From assembly GCA_001768235.1 (NCBI GenBank), contig MENK01000035.1, positions 126,183-190,182 on the forward strand: a DNA stretch of 64,000 bases, given 5' to 3'. Both the position numbers and the translations under genes were made by a program. Within the stretch, counting starts at the first letter, position 1. Each line of letters begins with the position of its first letter. Below the pieces are notes generated by a model. The model made no database searches. It was not told where the DNA came from and saw nothing but the letters and a program-made list of their open reading frames with translations. Positions 9,081 to 17,530 of this stretch are shown piece after piece. Origin of the DNA: Bacteroidetes bacterium GWB2_32_14. Lineage in GTDB: Bacteria > Bacteroidota > Bacteroidia > Bacteroidales > UBA12077.

Positions 9081-10229
9081 TTAATTAAAGTCTTCAATTT
9101 GTGGAGGCATTATAAATCCCCCTTTTTTTAAATAATCTTCTTTGCGGGTTAATAAAATATCTTTTTGCATCATTTCTTTTACAATATATTGCAAATCGTA
9201 TTTAGGATACCAGTTAAGTTTTTTTTGTGCTTTTGTTGAATCACCTTGTAATATATCTACTTCTGTAGGGCGAAAAAAGAAAGGATCAACTTTTACGAGA
9301 ACCTGTCCGATTTTTAAATGAATAGGTTTTATTCCAACAACTTCTTCAAAAACAGAATGGTTTATGTTATCAATTTTTCCTGTTTCGGAGATTCCTTTTC
9401 CTTGATAAGTAAGAGTTATTCCGACGTGTTCAAAGGCCATTCTTGTAAATTCTCGAACGCTTGTGGTTATCCCTGTGGCTATAACGTAGTCTTCTGGAAT
9501 GTCTTGTTGTAACATCAACCACATGGCTTTGACATAATCTTTGGCGTGTCCCCAGTCGCGTTTTGCATCAAGGTTCCCTAAATTTAATGCATGTTGAAAC
9601 CCCAGGGCAATATTAGCAACAGCACGGGTTATTTTTCTGGTAACAAATGTCTCTCCCCTAAGAGGAGATTCATGATTGAATAAAATACCGTTGCAAGCGA
9701 ACATATCATATGCTTCTCTATAATTAACAGTAATCCAATAAGCATACATTTTGGCGATACCATAAGGGCTCCTGGGATAAAAGGGAGTGTTTTCGGTTTG
9801 TGGCGTTTCTAATACTTTGCCATATAATTCAGAAGTAGAAGCTTGGTAAAACTTTGTTTTTTTCTCTAGTCCCAATATTCGAATTGCTTCCAGAAGCCTA
9901 AGAGCACCAATACCATCTGCGTTGGCAGTATATTCCGGGGTGTCGAAACTAACTTTAACATGCGACATAGCTGCCAGATTATATATTTCATCAGGCTGTA
10001 TTTGTTGAACCATTCTTATTAAGTTTGTAGAATCGGTCATATCGCAGTAAGCATAACTAAAATTTGAATTTTCTTCGCGATCTTTTGCAAACAAATGGTC
10101 TATTCTGGCAGTATTGAAAAGAGAACTTCTTCTTTTTAGCCCGTGTACTTTGTATCCTTTTTTTAAGAGTAATTCTGCCAGATAGGCTCCGTCTTGTCCG
10201 GTAATTCCTGTTATTAATGCCTTTTTCAT
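9081..10229 (-). CDS. gmd: GDP-mannose 4,6-dehydratase
   Basis: 382 aa extended SDR. The Rossmann motif [20 protein letters not shown] is at residues 4-23, followed by [10 protein letters not shown] (NADP ribose-phosphate contact) and [11 protein letters not shown] (catalytic Ser/Thr plus Glu). The Tyr-Lys pair is in [15 protein letters not shown] (YxxxK), and [17 protein letters not shown] is a signature of Gmd. It converts GDP-D-mannose to GDP-4-dehydro-6-deoxy-D-mannose in the cytosol. No GDP-fucose synthase (Fcl) follows. The next three genes are an epimerase, aminotransferase and acetyltransferase, so the product is probably diverted to an amino-dideoxy sugar. Confidence 0.96.
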   Translation of the reverse strand: MKKALITGITGQDGAYLAELLLKKGYKVHGLKRRSSLFNTARIDHLFAKDREENSNFSYAYCDMTDSTNLIRMVQQIQPDEIYNLAAMSHVKVSFDTPEYTANADGIGALRLLEAIRILGLEKKTKFYQASTSELYGKVLETPQTENTPFYPRSPYGIAKMYAYWITVNYREAYDMFACNGILFNHESPLRGETFVTRKITRAVANIALGFQHALNLGNLDAKRDWGHAKDYVKAMWLMLQQDIPEDYVIATGITTSVREFTRMAFEHVGITLTYQGKGISETGKIDNINHSVFEEVVGIKPIHLKIGQVLVKVDPFFFRPTEVDILQGDSTKAQKKLNWYPKYDLQYIVKEMMQKDILLTRKEDYLKKGGFIMPPQIEDFN

Positions 10230-10309
10230 TTTATAGCAAGTATTTTTCTTTTAATAAAATTACATTTACAATTTACTTTTCTCCTTATTCACAAACTGTT
10301 GCTCATGGT

Positions 10310-12679
10310 TTATTTTCCTCTATATTCATATCCATACCCGTACCCGTATCCATACCCGTAATTGTATCCATATCCATAGTATTTCGGAATCTTGATATCG
10401 TTCACTAAAATATTCATATTTTCCATTTTTTGGGTGTCGTGTATAGAGTTAATCAATTCAAACACATGTTTGCTTGAATATTTCTGACGGAGAATAAAAA
10501 TATTGGCATGGGCAAACTGGCTTACCAGTAAAGCGTCTGTAACGATAGCCACGGGAGGAGTATCCACTATAATGTAATCGAAGTCATTTTTTACCAGTTC
10601 AAAAAAGTCTTTCATTTTATCCGTTTCAATCAATTCTGCCGGGTTTGGAGGCACCGGGCCTGAAGGCGCCAGCCACAGATTTTCAATCATCGTGGGTTTT
10701 AAAATGGCTGCATATTCCGATTGCCCGATGAGATAGGTGCTGATGCCTGTTTCGTTGGGTGTATCGAAAACACGGTGCAGGCCGGGTTTACGTAAATCCA
10801 ACCCCACGAGCAATACCTTTTTACCTGTCATGCAGATAATGGATGCCAGGTTAATGGCGGCAAATGTTTTTCCTTCACCGCTCACGGTTGAAGTAATCAT
10901 AATTACTTTTTGATTTTTTTCACGCAGAATATACTGTAAATTGGTACGCAGGCTGCGGAACGATTCGGCAAGGCTTGATTTGGGGTCTGTATAAACGGCA
11001 ATGTCGCTCTGGGTTTCATTATGGCCTATTGTTCCTATGATTGGTATTTTTGTATTCTGTTCAATGTCTTTCTTCTCTTCAATTTTGGTATTGAAAAATT
11101 CGGTAAGAATAATAATAAACCCGGGAATTCCCAGCCCTAAAATAAGGGCAATCAGGTAGTTCATGGAGCGTTTGGGTTTAATCTGGTTTGCATTTTCGGG
11201 GCGGGCAATATCGAGTATTTTATTGTCGGCCACGTTCGATGCCTTGGTAATTCCCGCTTCGGCCCGTTTTTCAAGTAAAAAAGTGTATAAATCGTTGTTC
11301 AGTTTAAATACCCGTTCAATATTCACCAACTGGCGTTCGTTTACCGGGAGCGATTGAATATCCTGCTCAATTTCCTGTATCTGCTCATTGTATTGTTGCA
11401 GGGCAATCTGGCTTGTATGAATGGTTGAAGAAATTTCCTTTTTTAACGCATCTTTAAGTTCTTTAATTTGTTGTTCAAGAATAATGCGGTTTGGAGCTGT
11501 TCTTTCTGCGGTATAGGCTACCCTGTTTTGCTCTGATATCAGGCTATTTAATGTGTTAATTATATTTTGCAAAGTTAAATTTTCAACCGCCATTACCGAT
11601 GGGGCAATAACAGGTTCGTAATTTTCAGAATTTTCAAGGTATTTTTCAATATAAACATAATACCTTTTTTGTAGTTCCAGCTTGTTTTTTTCTGTTTGTA
11701 ACAGATTTAATTTATCAAAAATCAGTTTTCCTTTCTGGCTCAGGTCGAATACCTGGTTTTGCACCCTGAAATTTTGTAAGTTTAATTCAGCGGCATTTAA
11801 CGAATCCACGATGCTTTTCATTTGTTCATCTATAAATTGAAGCGTGTTGGATGTACGCAGGTTTTTTTCGTCTAAATCGCTTTGTATATACACATTTGAT
11901 AAAGTGTTCAAATAATCGGCAATTTGCTCGGGAACAAAACCTGTGATGCTGAGATTGAGTATGGTTCCTTTTTTGTCGTTTACTTCAATATTTAACCTGT
12001 TGCGGTAGTTTTTTGCCAGCGAGTTGATTTCGTTTAAAAAGAAATAGTATTTATTGGACTGGTTTTTATCGTAAACAAAGCTTTCGGGTTTGCGCAAGTC
12101 AATTTTAAATTTAAAAATATCGGAATCAAAAGATTCTCCAAACCGCAATGTTTGTTTAATATTGTATTTGTCATTGATTTCGAGCAGGTATTCTTTACCC
12201 GATAAAATTTTAATATTCACCGGGTAGTTGTACAACTGGTTATGCGTTGTATCAATGTGCACGATAAAGGGGCTTCGGGTATATGCTTTTGTTTCGGCAA
12301 TTTCCCTGCGGCCAACAGCTACATAAGTAATATCGAAATCGAGTTTTTCAATGGCCATGCGAGCCATCTTGTACGATTTTAAAATGGTAATTTCGTTTTC
12401 AACCACCGCTTTTCGGTTACGGCGGCTCATTCCCAGCTCTTCGATTATCGCCTCCACGCTGGCCATGTCGCTTTGTTTATCGGTAACAATAATGGAAGAC
12501 GAAATGGTATAGGTAGGTTCGGAGTACCGGTTCACCATATAGGCAACGCTTAATGCAAGAGCGAGTGCAAGAGCAAACCAGTACCAGTTTAGTAAAAACT
12601 TAAAGAGATACTTCTTAATGTCGATACTTTCTTCCTGGTAGTTGTATTGAGGATAAGGGGGTTGTTGGATTGGGTCCAT
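10310..12679 (-). CDS. Wzz/Wzc-type polysaccharide co-polymerase with BY-kinase domain
   Basis: 789 aa. Wzz domain with a first membrane segment near residues 35-50 (LLNWYWFALALALALSVAYM), a long coiled-coil periplasmic region, a GNVR-like segment and a second TM near 510 (YLIALILGLGIPGFIIIL). The cytosolic tyrosine-kinase domain has Walker A STVSGEGKT (~594-602), Walker A' GLDLRKPG (~627) and Walker B IIVDTPP (~705). The C-terminus is a Gly-Tyr array containing 11 tyrosines, the autophosphorylation cluster of BY-kinases. It controls polymerisation and export with the Wza-like protein upstream. The tail is encoded by an imperfect hexanucleotide tandem repeat at 10325-10380. Confidence 0.94.
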   Translation of the reverse strand: MDPIQQPPYPQYNYQEESIDIKKYLFKFLLNWYWFALALALALSVAYMVNRYSEPTYTISSSIIVTDKQSDMASVEAIIEELGMSRRNRKAVVENEITILKSYKMARMAIEKLDFDITYVAVGRREIAETKAYTRSPFIVHIDTTHNQLYNYPVNIKILSGKEYLLEINDKYNIKQTLRFGESFDSDIFKFKIDLRKPESFVYDKNQSNKYYFFLNEINSLAKNYRNRLNIEVNDKKGTILNLSITGFVPEQIADYLNTLSNVYIQSDLDEKNLRTSNTLQFIDEQMKSIVDSLNAAELNLQNFRVQNQVFDLSQKGKLIFDKLNLLQTEKNKLELQKRYYVYIEKYLENSENYEPVIAPSVMAVENLTLQNIINTLNSLISEQNRVAYTAERTAPNRIILEQQIKELKDALKKEISSTIHTSQIALQQYNEQIQEIEQDIQSLPVNERQLVNIERVFKLNNDLYTFLLEKRAEAGITKASNVADNKILDIARPENANQIKPKRSMNYLIALILGLGIPGFIIILTEFFNTKIEEKKDIEQNTKIPIIGTIGHNETQSDIAVYTDPKSSLAESFRSLRTNLQYILREKNQKVIMITSTVSGEGKTFAAINLASIICMTGKKVLLVGLDLRKPGLHRVFDTPNETGISTYLIGQSEYAAILKPTMIENLWLAPSGPVPPNPAELIETDKMKDFFELVKNDFDYIIVDTPPVAIVTDALLVSQFAHANIFILRQKYSSKHVFELINSIHDTQKMENMNILVNDIKIPKYYGYGYNYGYGYGYGYGYEYRGK

Positions 12680-12718
12680 ATGTTAAAGATTTTAAAGTAC
12701 TAATTGTAAAAAGCTTTT

Positions 12719-12781
12719 AGCTATGAGCTGCCAGCGGTGAGCCTGCCTGTCCTCCTTCGGTGGATTAATCGGCAGACAGGC
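12719..12781. repeat. Intergenic dispersed repeats (AGCTATGAGCTG type plus CTGCCTG-type inverted repeat)
   Basis: In the 190-nt gap between the Wzc-like and Wza-like genes. Bases 12719-12742 carry the AGCTATGAGCTGCCAGC-type motif, also found near 14592, 16265 and 29210. Bases 12739-12781 hold an imperfect inverted repeat, with GCCTGCCTGTC on the left and CGGCAGACAGGC on the right. Low-complexity gtctgttgtctg and gtcaatagtccatag stretches follow at 12806-12870. No gene is visible. Confidence 0.6.
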
Positions 12782-12869
12782 TTTATTTCGTGAATATATT
12801 TTTAAGTCGATGGTCAATAGTCCATAGAAAAGCTTTTTAACTTGTTGTCTGTTGTCTGTTGTCTGTGTT

Positions 12870-13631
12870 CTATTTAATATAATTCAGAATCAGTATCAGC
12901 GTGGTAATGGTTGTTAGAGCCAGGGACATGTTTGGAATATTTGCCCTGAATGCTTTTGCATGTACCGGCTCAACAATAACCACGTCGTTGGGTAGAAGGA
13001 AAAAAGCCTCGGAGTTGAGAACGTCTTTCTTGCTTAAATCGATACGGAATGTTTCTGTTCCTTCGGGCGAAGGCCTTACCACGAGTACATTTTTTCTGTC
13101 GCCCGATTCTGTAATATCGCCGGCCATACCAATAGCCTCCAGAACAGTAAGCTGGTTGTTAAAATTTTTATAGGTGTCGGGTTTTTTAACTTCGCCTAAA
13201 ACAGTAAACTTAAAACTAATGAGCTTAACATCTATTGAAGCTTCTTTCAAATATACCTTAGAACGTTCGCGGATCAAGGTTTTTATTTCATCGAGTGTAA
13301 ACCCGGCAACAGGGATTTGCCCGAGTAAAGGCATTTCCACTTTTCCCGAGTCGTCAACCACATAACCGTTGATGTATAAGCTGGTTTCATTCTGGAACAT
13401 TTGTTTTCCTTCCATGGGTTGCGATTGAAAAAGAGCATTTAACTCACTGTTTATGCTTTTTATGTTAATGTAAAGGATATCCTGTTTCTGAACCCTGTAT
13501 TTGGGAGCTTTCATGTCAAATGCTTCCCGGGTTTGGCTCAGATCGCGCATATATGTCATTTGTTTTTTGCTTGTACACGATGCTAAAATGAGTACGATCA
13601 GGCTTAGGAGAAAAAAATATTTTAATTTCAT
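12870..13631 (-). CDS. Wza-like polysaccharide export outer-membrane lipoprotein
   Basis: 253 aa. A signal peptide ends in a lipobox (LILASC, Cys at residue 19). The Poly_export domain spans ~45-135, including YRVQKQDILYINI and GYVVDDSGKVEMPLLGQIPVAG, and an SLBB-like domain follows (FTVLGEVKKPDTYKNFNNQLTV and the downstream IGMAGDIT...KNVLVVRP). The C-terminus is a single hydrophobic helix, as in Wza, where it forms the outer-membrane barrel. It should form the export channel with the Wzc-like protein 190 nt downstream. It is the second gene of the capsule locus. Confidence 0.92.
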   Translation of the reverse strand: MKLKYFFLLSLIVLILASCTSKKQMTYMRDLSQTREAFDMKAPKYRVQKQDILYINIKSINSELNALFQSQPMEGKQMFQNETSLYINGYVVDDSGKVEMPLLGQIPVAGFTLDEIKTLIRERSKVYLKEASIDVKLISFKFTVLGEVKKPDTYKNFNNQLTVLEAIGMAGDITESGDRKNVLVVRPSPEGTETFRIDLSKKDVLNSEAFFLLPNDVVIVEPVHAKAFRANIPNMSLALTTITTLILILNYIK

Positions 13632-13935
13632 AAATTGGTGTTTATGGTGAATAGTCGGTAGTTGTTGGTTTATGGATGATGATGAATAACTTTAAACTTC
13701 CGGGGAATTTTTTTCATTTTTAGGAATTTCGCGTAGAATGGCCAGTGTTTGTTGGGAAAAGCGTTGGGCTGCGAACTGTTAGGGCGTTATATTCCTAAAT
13801 TGTTAATTGATTATTGTAAATAGTTTATTGCCAGTTATTTATTGACGGTTGAACTTTTCACAGCTCCGCTTCCTCAGTCCCATATACGAATCCGAGCAAA
13901 CGGTATTATTAATTATCAAATTTAATCAAATATAT
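13632..13935 (-). other. 304-nt untranslated gap between UpxY and the export gene
   Basis: No plausible ORF on either strand. Bases 13646-13680 are a gtagttgttggtttatgg-type low-complexity stretch of the kind seen in neighbouring gaps. A TTCCGGGGAA near-palindrome followed by a T run lies at ~13698-13715. Because UpxY proteins act by antitermination on the long untranslated region of their own locus, this gap may be where polymerase is modified or paused, but I recognise no defined regulatory element. Confidence 0.3.
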
Positions 13936-14430
13936 CTAAACCTTCTTTATGTGTGAAGGATTAATTCGTACAAGAATGTTCTGGTTTATTGCATCTATCC
14001 GGATAAGTACCATGTATTTATTCAAATGATACACCAGTTCTCCCTCAATTCCTTTAAGCAGGCCATCTTCAATCCTTACTTTCTCCCCGGGTTCAAACAC
14101 TTCTTTACATACTTCAAAATTTTCATTGCTGGCAAGAATCGATTGAATGATTTTTATTTGTGCTTCCTGAACAGGAGCGGGCTTCCCGTCAAATTTAACA
14201 ACTTTAACCACCCCGGGGGTATTTAACGCTTTTTGTATTTCTTTTTCCCTGATATTCACGAATATATACGACCTGATAAATGGCGATTCTACCCATTTTT
14301 TTCGATCGCTCCATTGTTTCAGTTTTTTTTCCAAAGGCAGATAGGTTGATATTCCTTTTTCCAACAGTTCTTCGTTTACTCTCTTTTCAGCCCTGGATTT
14401 AGTGTATAAGGCAAACCATTTCGTATTCAT
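13936..14430 (-). CDS. UpxY-family transcription antiterminator (NusG paralogue)
   Basis: 164 aa. The N-terminal NGN domain begins WFALYTKSRAEKRVNEELL and includes FIRSYIFVNI. The C-terminal KOW-type segment is FEPGEKVRIEDGLLKGIEG (residues ~118-136). In Bacteroides, UpxY proteins are the first gene of each capsular polysaccharide operon and allow transcription through its leader, which matches its place here as the 5'-most gene before the Wza/Wzc homologues. It probably acts only on this locus. I found no convincing invertible promoter upstream. Confidence 0.9.
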   Translation of the reverse strand: MNTKWFALYTKSRAEKRVNEELLEKGISTYLPLEKKLKQWSDRKKWVESPFIRSYIFVNIREKEIQKALNTPGVVKVVKFDGKPAPVQEAQIKIIQSILASNENFEVCKEVFEPGEKVRIEDGLLKGIEGELVYHLNKYMVLIRIDAINQNILVRINPSHIKKV

Positions 14431-14919
14431 GTACTTGTTCTGTCGATTTTAAACCCGTAAATTAAACGTTATAAATTTACAAATACTAAATGAAACGATT
14501 TTCGATAATCCGTAATATTTTCAAAGAACCGACCGGTTAAAGCGATATCAAAATAACAATGAATAATCCCCGAATGTTCAATACAGAATACAGCCATGAG
14601 CTGCGAGCACTATTTTGCTAAATTGCTATATTGTTTATTGCTAATTGTAAAGAGCAAACAAATAGCATAGAGCGATATTTCGTGTAATTGTTCATCTGCC
14701 TGAGGCAGACAAGTTGTTCATTGTATCCTGCTACTGCCACTTTTATCTTAACAATGGACTGGGGCCTATCGTCTATTGACTGTGGTCTATCAACTATGGA
14801 CTTATATCTTTTTCACAAAAAAACCACGATCCGCAAAAGAATCATGGCTAATTTATAATTTCAATTTTAGTAACAGCAAAAAGAGTCTTGATAACTGCCT
14901 CAGGCAGTCAGGCTTTGTA
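14431..14919. repeat. 489-nt repeat-rich intergenic region between metK and the capsule locus
   Basis: No gene is supported. It contains an AGCCATGAGCTGCGAGC copy at 14592-14608 and two perfect 7-bp-arm palindromes, TCTGCCTGAGGCAGA at 14695-14709 and ACTGCCTCAGGCAGT at 14894-14908; these are the same core in opposite orientations. A composite of near-repeats of the 'ctattgactgtggtctat' type lies at 14750-14800. The promoter of the capsule locus must lie here or just upstream of UpxY, but no clear -33/-7 pair could be assigned. A plus-strand ORF over 14776-15105 is an artefact of metK's antisense strand. Confidence 0.6.
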
Positions 14920-16182
14920 CTAAATTTTAAAGGCAGCTTTTATTTTGTCAACATAGTCAATTTTTTCCCAGGCAAAGAAATCTACTTCTTTTTCAATTGC
15001 TTTTTCACCGTTTCCATTACCTTCGATAAGAGTAACTTTTGCACGTTTAAAATCGCGCCCCATGTGTCCGTAAGCAGCTGTTTCTTCGAATATCGGGTTT
15101 TTTAAACCAAATCGTTTTACAATAGCAGCAGGGCGCATGTCGAATAACTCTTTCACTTTAGCCGCGATGTCGCCATCTTTCATGTTTATTTTGGCTGTTC
15201 CGTACGTGTTTACATATAAACCAACAGGTTCTGCAACACCAATAGCATAAGCCACCTGAACAAGTACCTCGTTGGCTAATCCTGCAGCAACCATGTTTTT
15301 GGCAATATGGCGGGCAGCATAAGCAGCAGAACGGTCAACTTTCGACGAGTCTTTACCAGAGAAAGCACCACCACCGTGAGCTCCTTTACCACCATAGGTG
15401 TCAACAATGATTTTACGTCCGGTTAACCCGGTGTCCCCGTGTGGGCCGCCAATAACAAATTTACCTGTCGGGTTCACGTGAAGTATAAAATCATCTTTGA
15501 AAAGTTTCTGAACTCTTTCCGGAAATCGGGCTTTTGCACGGGGAATTAAAATTTTGCGAACATCGGTTTTAATAATGTCGAGCATTTTCTTCTCTTCGGC
15601 AAAATCGTCGTGTTGTGTAGAAATAACAATGGTATGTATCCTTGAAGGAGTGTTGTTGTCGTCGTACTCAAGTGTAACCTGCGATTTGGCATCGGGCCTC
15701 AGGTAGAGCATTTCAATTCCTTCGCGGCGGATTTTTGCCAGTTCCTGTAAAAGAACATGCGAAAGAACCAATGATAATGGCATGTAATCGTCGGTTTCTC
15801 TGTTTGCGTATCCAAACATCATACCCTGATCGCCGGCTCCCTGGTCTTCTTCTTTCTCCCTGACAACACCCTGGTTTATATCGGGCGATTGTTCGTGAAT
15901 AGTAGAAATAACACCACATGAGTCTGAATCAAATCGATACTCTTGCTTGGTATAACCAATTCGTTTAATAACTCGTCGGGCAACTTCCTGAACATCTACA
16001 TATGCTTTAGTTCGAACTTCACCGCTTAAAACTACCAATCCTGTTGTTACCAGAGTTTCGCAGGCAACTTTTGAATTGGGATCACGACGTAAAAATTCGT
16101 CTAATAAAGCATCAGATATTTGATCGGCAACTTTATCAGGATGTCCTTCAGAGACAGATTCAGATGTAAATAAATATCCCAT
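14920..16182 (-). CDS. metK: S-adenosylmethionine synthase
   Basis: 420 aa, full length. [20 protein letters not shown] at residues 5-24 supplies the ATP/Mg-binding His and Asp. [12 protein letters not shown] (~115-126) is PROSITE-type signature 1 and [20 protein letters not shown] (~267-286) is signature 2. It makes SAM from ATP and methionine in the cytosol. It stands alone, with its own likely promoter at 16219-16250, and is transcribed toward the capsule locus across a 489-nt repeat-rich gap. Confidence 0.98.
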   Translation of the reverse strand: MGYLFTSESVSEGHPDKVADQISDALLDEFLRRDPNSKVACETLVTTGLVVLSGEVRTKAYVDVQEVARRVIKRIGYTKQEYRFDSDSCGVISTIHEQSPDINQGVVREKEEDQGAGDQGMMFGYANRETDDYMPLSLVLSHVLLQELAKIRREGIEMLYLRPDAKSQVTLEYDDNNTPSRIHTIVISTQHDDFAEEKKMLDIIKTDVRKILIPRAKARFPERVQKLFKDDFILHVNPTGKFVIGGPHGDTGLTGRKIIVDTYGGKGAHGGGAFSGKDSSKVDRSAAYAARHIAKNMVAAGLANEVLVQVAYAIGVAEPVGLYVNTYGTAKINMKDGDIAAKVKELFDMRPAAIVKRFGLKNPIFEETAAYGHMGRDFKRAKVTLIEGNGNGEKAIEKEVDFFAWEKIDYVDKIKAAFKI

Positions 16183-16218
16183 AATAAATTATTTATAATG
16201 ATTAAAAATAAAAACGTC

Positions 16219-16250
16219 CAAAAATAGTTAATTCAAATTACAAATACCAA
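16219..16250 (-). promoter_or_regulatory. Candidate Bacteroidota-type promoter for metK
   Basis: On the minus strand a -7 box TATTTTTG (16219-16226) fits TAnnTTTG, and TTG (16248-16250) lies 21 nt upstream, the right spacing for the -33 element. Transcription would start about 30 nt before the metK ATG. Confidence 0.45.
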
Positions 16251-16264
16251 TTTACAAAGAAAAA

Positions 16265-16316
16265 AGCTATGAGCTGCGAGCGATTAGCTGACAGCTTAAA
16301 GCTCATGGCTCGAAGC
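16265..16316. repeat. AGCTATGAGCTG-type dispersed repeat, partly self-complementary
   Basis: Bases 16265-16283 read AGCTATGAGCTGCGAGC plus flanks, and 16296-16316 carry AAGCTCATGGCTCGAAGCTT, partly complementary to the first half, so a hairpin can form. It lies directly at the 3' end of gldA, where it could work as a weak terminator. Confidence 0.55.
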
Positions 16317-17237
16317 TTATTTTGTAAGCTCCTGAAAAACTTCTTCTAAGCTTTTTTCTTTCTTTTGCATCGAAAGTACCGATAGTCCTGATTTTACTGC
16401 AAAATTGAAAATATGCTGACGAATCTCGTCCGAAGAGCTTTGTATTAACCAGTTTTTATCATCTATACGGGCTACTTTGTCAACCAACAGTATCTTTTCA
16501 ATATTTTTCTGCTCTGTAATTTTATCAAACTCAACAATAACGGTAATTTGCTGGTCTTTTGAATGCGAATAAATTGCTTCAATGGAATCATCAGCAACAA
16601 TTTTACCTTTGTTAATGATAAGAATCCTGTCGCAGATTGCTTCAACCTCCTGCATGATATGAGTGGATAACAAAACTGTTTTTTCTTTTCCCACTTCCGA
16701 TATCAGGTTGCGGATTTCGATGATCTGGTTTGGATCTAATCCCGACGTGGGTTCATCGAGAATCAATATTGCGGGATTATGAATCAATGCTTGTGCTAGT
16801 CCAACCCGCTGCCGGTACCCTTTCGATAAAGCCCCGATTTTTTTCTTCTGCTCAACAGCCAGTCCGGTTTGTTCAATGATTTCTGCAATTCGTGATTTTG
16901 TGTTTTTCCCCAGCTTATAAATGCCCGCAACAAATTCAAGGTATTCTTTTACATACATTTCATGATACAGGGGATTGTTTTCGGGCAGGTATCCAATGTG
17001 TTTACGTATTTCAAGAGAGTTTTCAATCAATTCAAGCCCGTTTATCCAGGCTTCACCCGATGAGGGAGGGATAAATCCGGTAAGTATTTTCATGGTTGTT
17101 GATTTTCCGGCTCCATTGGGGCCTACAAATCCAACAATCTCGCCTGTTTGTATTTCGAAACTGATGCCGTCAACGGCTCTCTGCTGACCGTATATTTTAG
17201 TTAGATCGTTTACTTTTATCGACATATTATCTTGCAT
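16317..17237 (-). CDS. gldA: ABC transporter ATP-binding protein, GldA-like
   Basis: 306 aa. Walker A GPNGAGKST (~39-47), Q-loop-region GYLPENNPLY, signature LSKGYRQRVGLAQAL (~138), Walker B ILILDEPTSGLDP (~158) and the H-loop STHIMQEVEAI are all present. The PENNPLY, GLDPNQIIEIRN and EVEAICDRILIINKG stretches closely follow GldA of gliding Bacteroidota, the ATPase of the GldA-GldF-GldG transporter. The C-terminal ~80 residues are an accessory domain as in GldA. No gldF or gldG is adjacent, so the permeases lie elsewhere, and presence of this gene alone does not show gliding. A start at the second Met (residue 5) is also possible. Confidence 0.85.
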   Translation of the reverse strand: MQDNMSIKVNDLTKIYGQQRAVDGISFEIQTGEIVGFVGPNGAGKSTTMKILTGFIPPSSGEAWINGLELIENSLEIRKHIGYLPENNPLYHEMYVKEYLEFVAGIYKLGKNTKSRIAEIIEQTGLAVEQKKKIGALSKGYRQRVGLAQALIHNPAILILDEPTSGLDPNQIIEIRNLISEVGKEKTVLLSTHIMQEVEAICDRILIINKGKIVADDSIEAIYSHSKDQQITVIVEFDKITEQKNIEKILLVDKVARIDDKNWLIQSSSDEIRQHIFNFAVKSGLSVLSMQKKEKSLEEVFQELTK

Positions 17238-17287
17238 TTGATGATTACGAAAATAAGGAAAATTTTATAAAAAGCTTAAGCTTTTAA

Positions 17288-17394
17288 ACGCCCCCTTTTT
17301 TAAAGGGTATTGGGGGGATTTAAACAGTGTGTACTAAATTACTTTGTCGAATTTTTAATCAATCCCCCTGCACCCCCTTCTCCAAGGGGGAAAC
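17288..17394. repeat. Two inverted copies of a CCCCC...GGGGG repeat
   Basis: Copy 1 (17288-17322) read on the minus strand and copy 2 (17361-17394) on the plus strand share the pattern AATCCCCC, then a C-rich spacer, then AAGGGGG. Each can fold on itself and the two can pair with each other. They lie between the divergent gldA and ispG genes, leaving the ispG promoter to the right. No ORF is present. Confidence 0.6.
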
Positions 17395-17530
17395 TCTTTT
17401 GCTTCCAGATGAATAATCTTAGTAAAACCTTATGCCCAAATACTATTGGAAATAGTGTCTTGATGGAGAATTTTTAAGTAAATTCAATATTTTTTGCCAC
17501 CTTTGCATAAATCATTTAGCGATTAAACGA

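Noticed and set aside
14431-14919. Invertible capsule promoter (as in Bacteroides fragilis)
   Set aside because: The only inverted pair found (ACAATGAA near 14554 and TTCATTGT near 14717) is 8 bp long and at chance level; no promoter lies clearly between long inverted repeats, and no recombinase gene is in the window.
14776-15105. Plus-strand ORF of 109 codons next to metK
   Set aside because: Most of it is antisense to the metK 3' end; the rest is repeat DNA.
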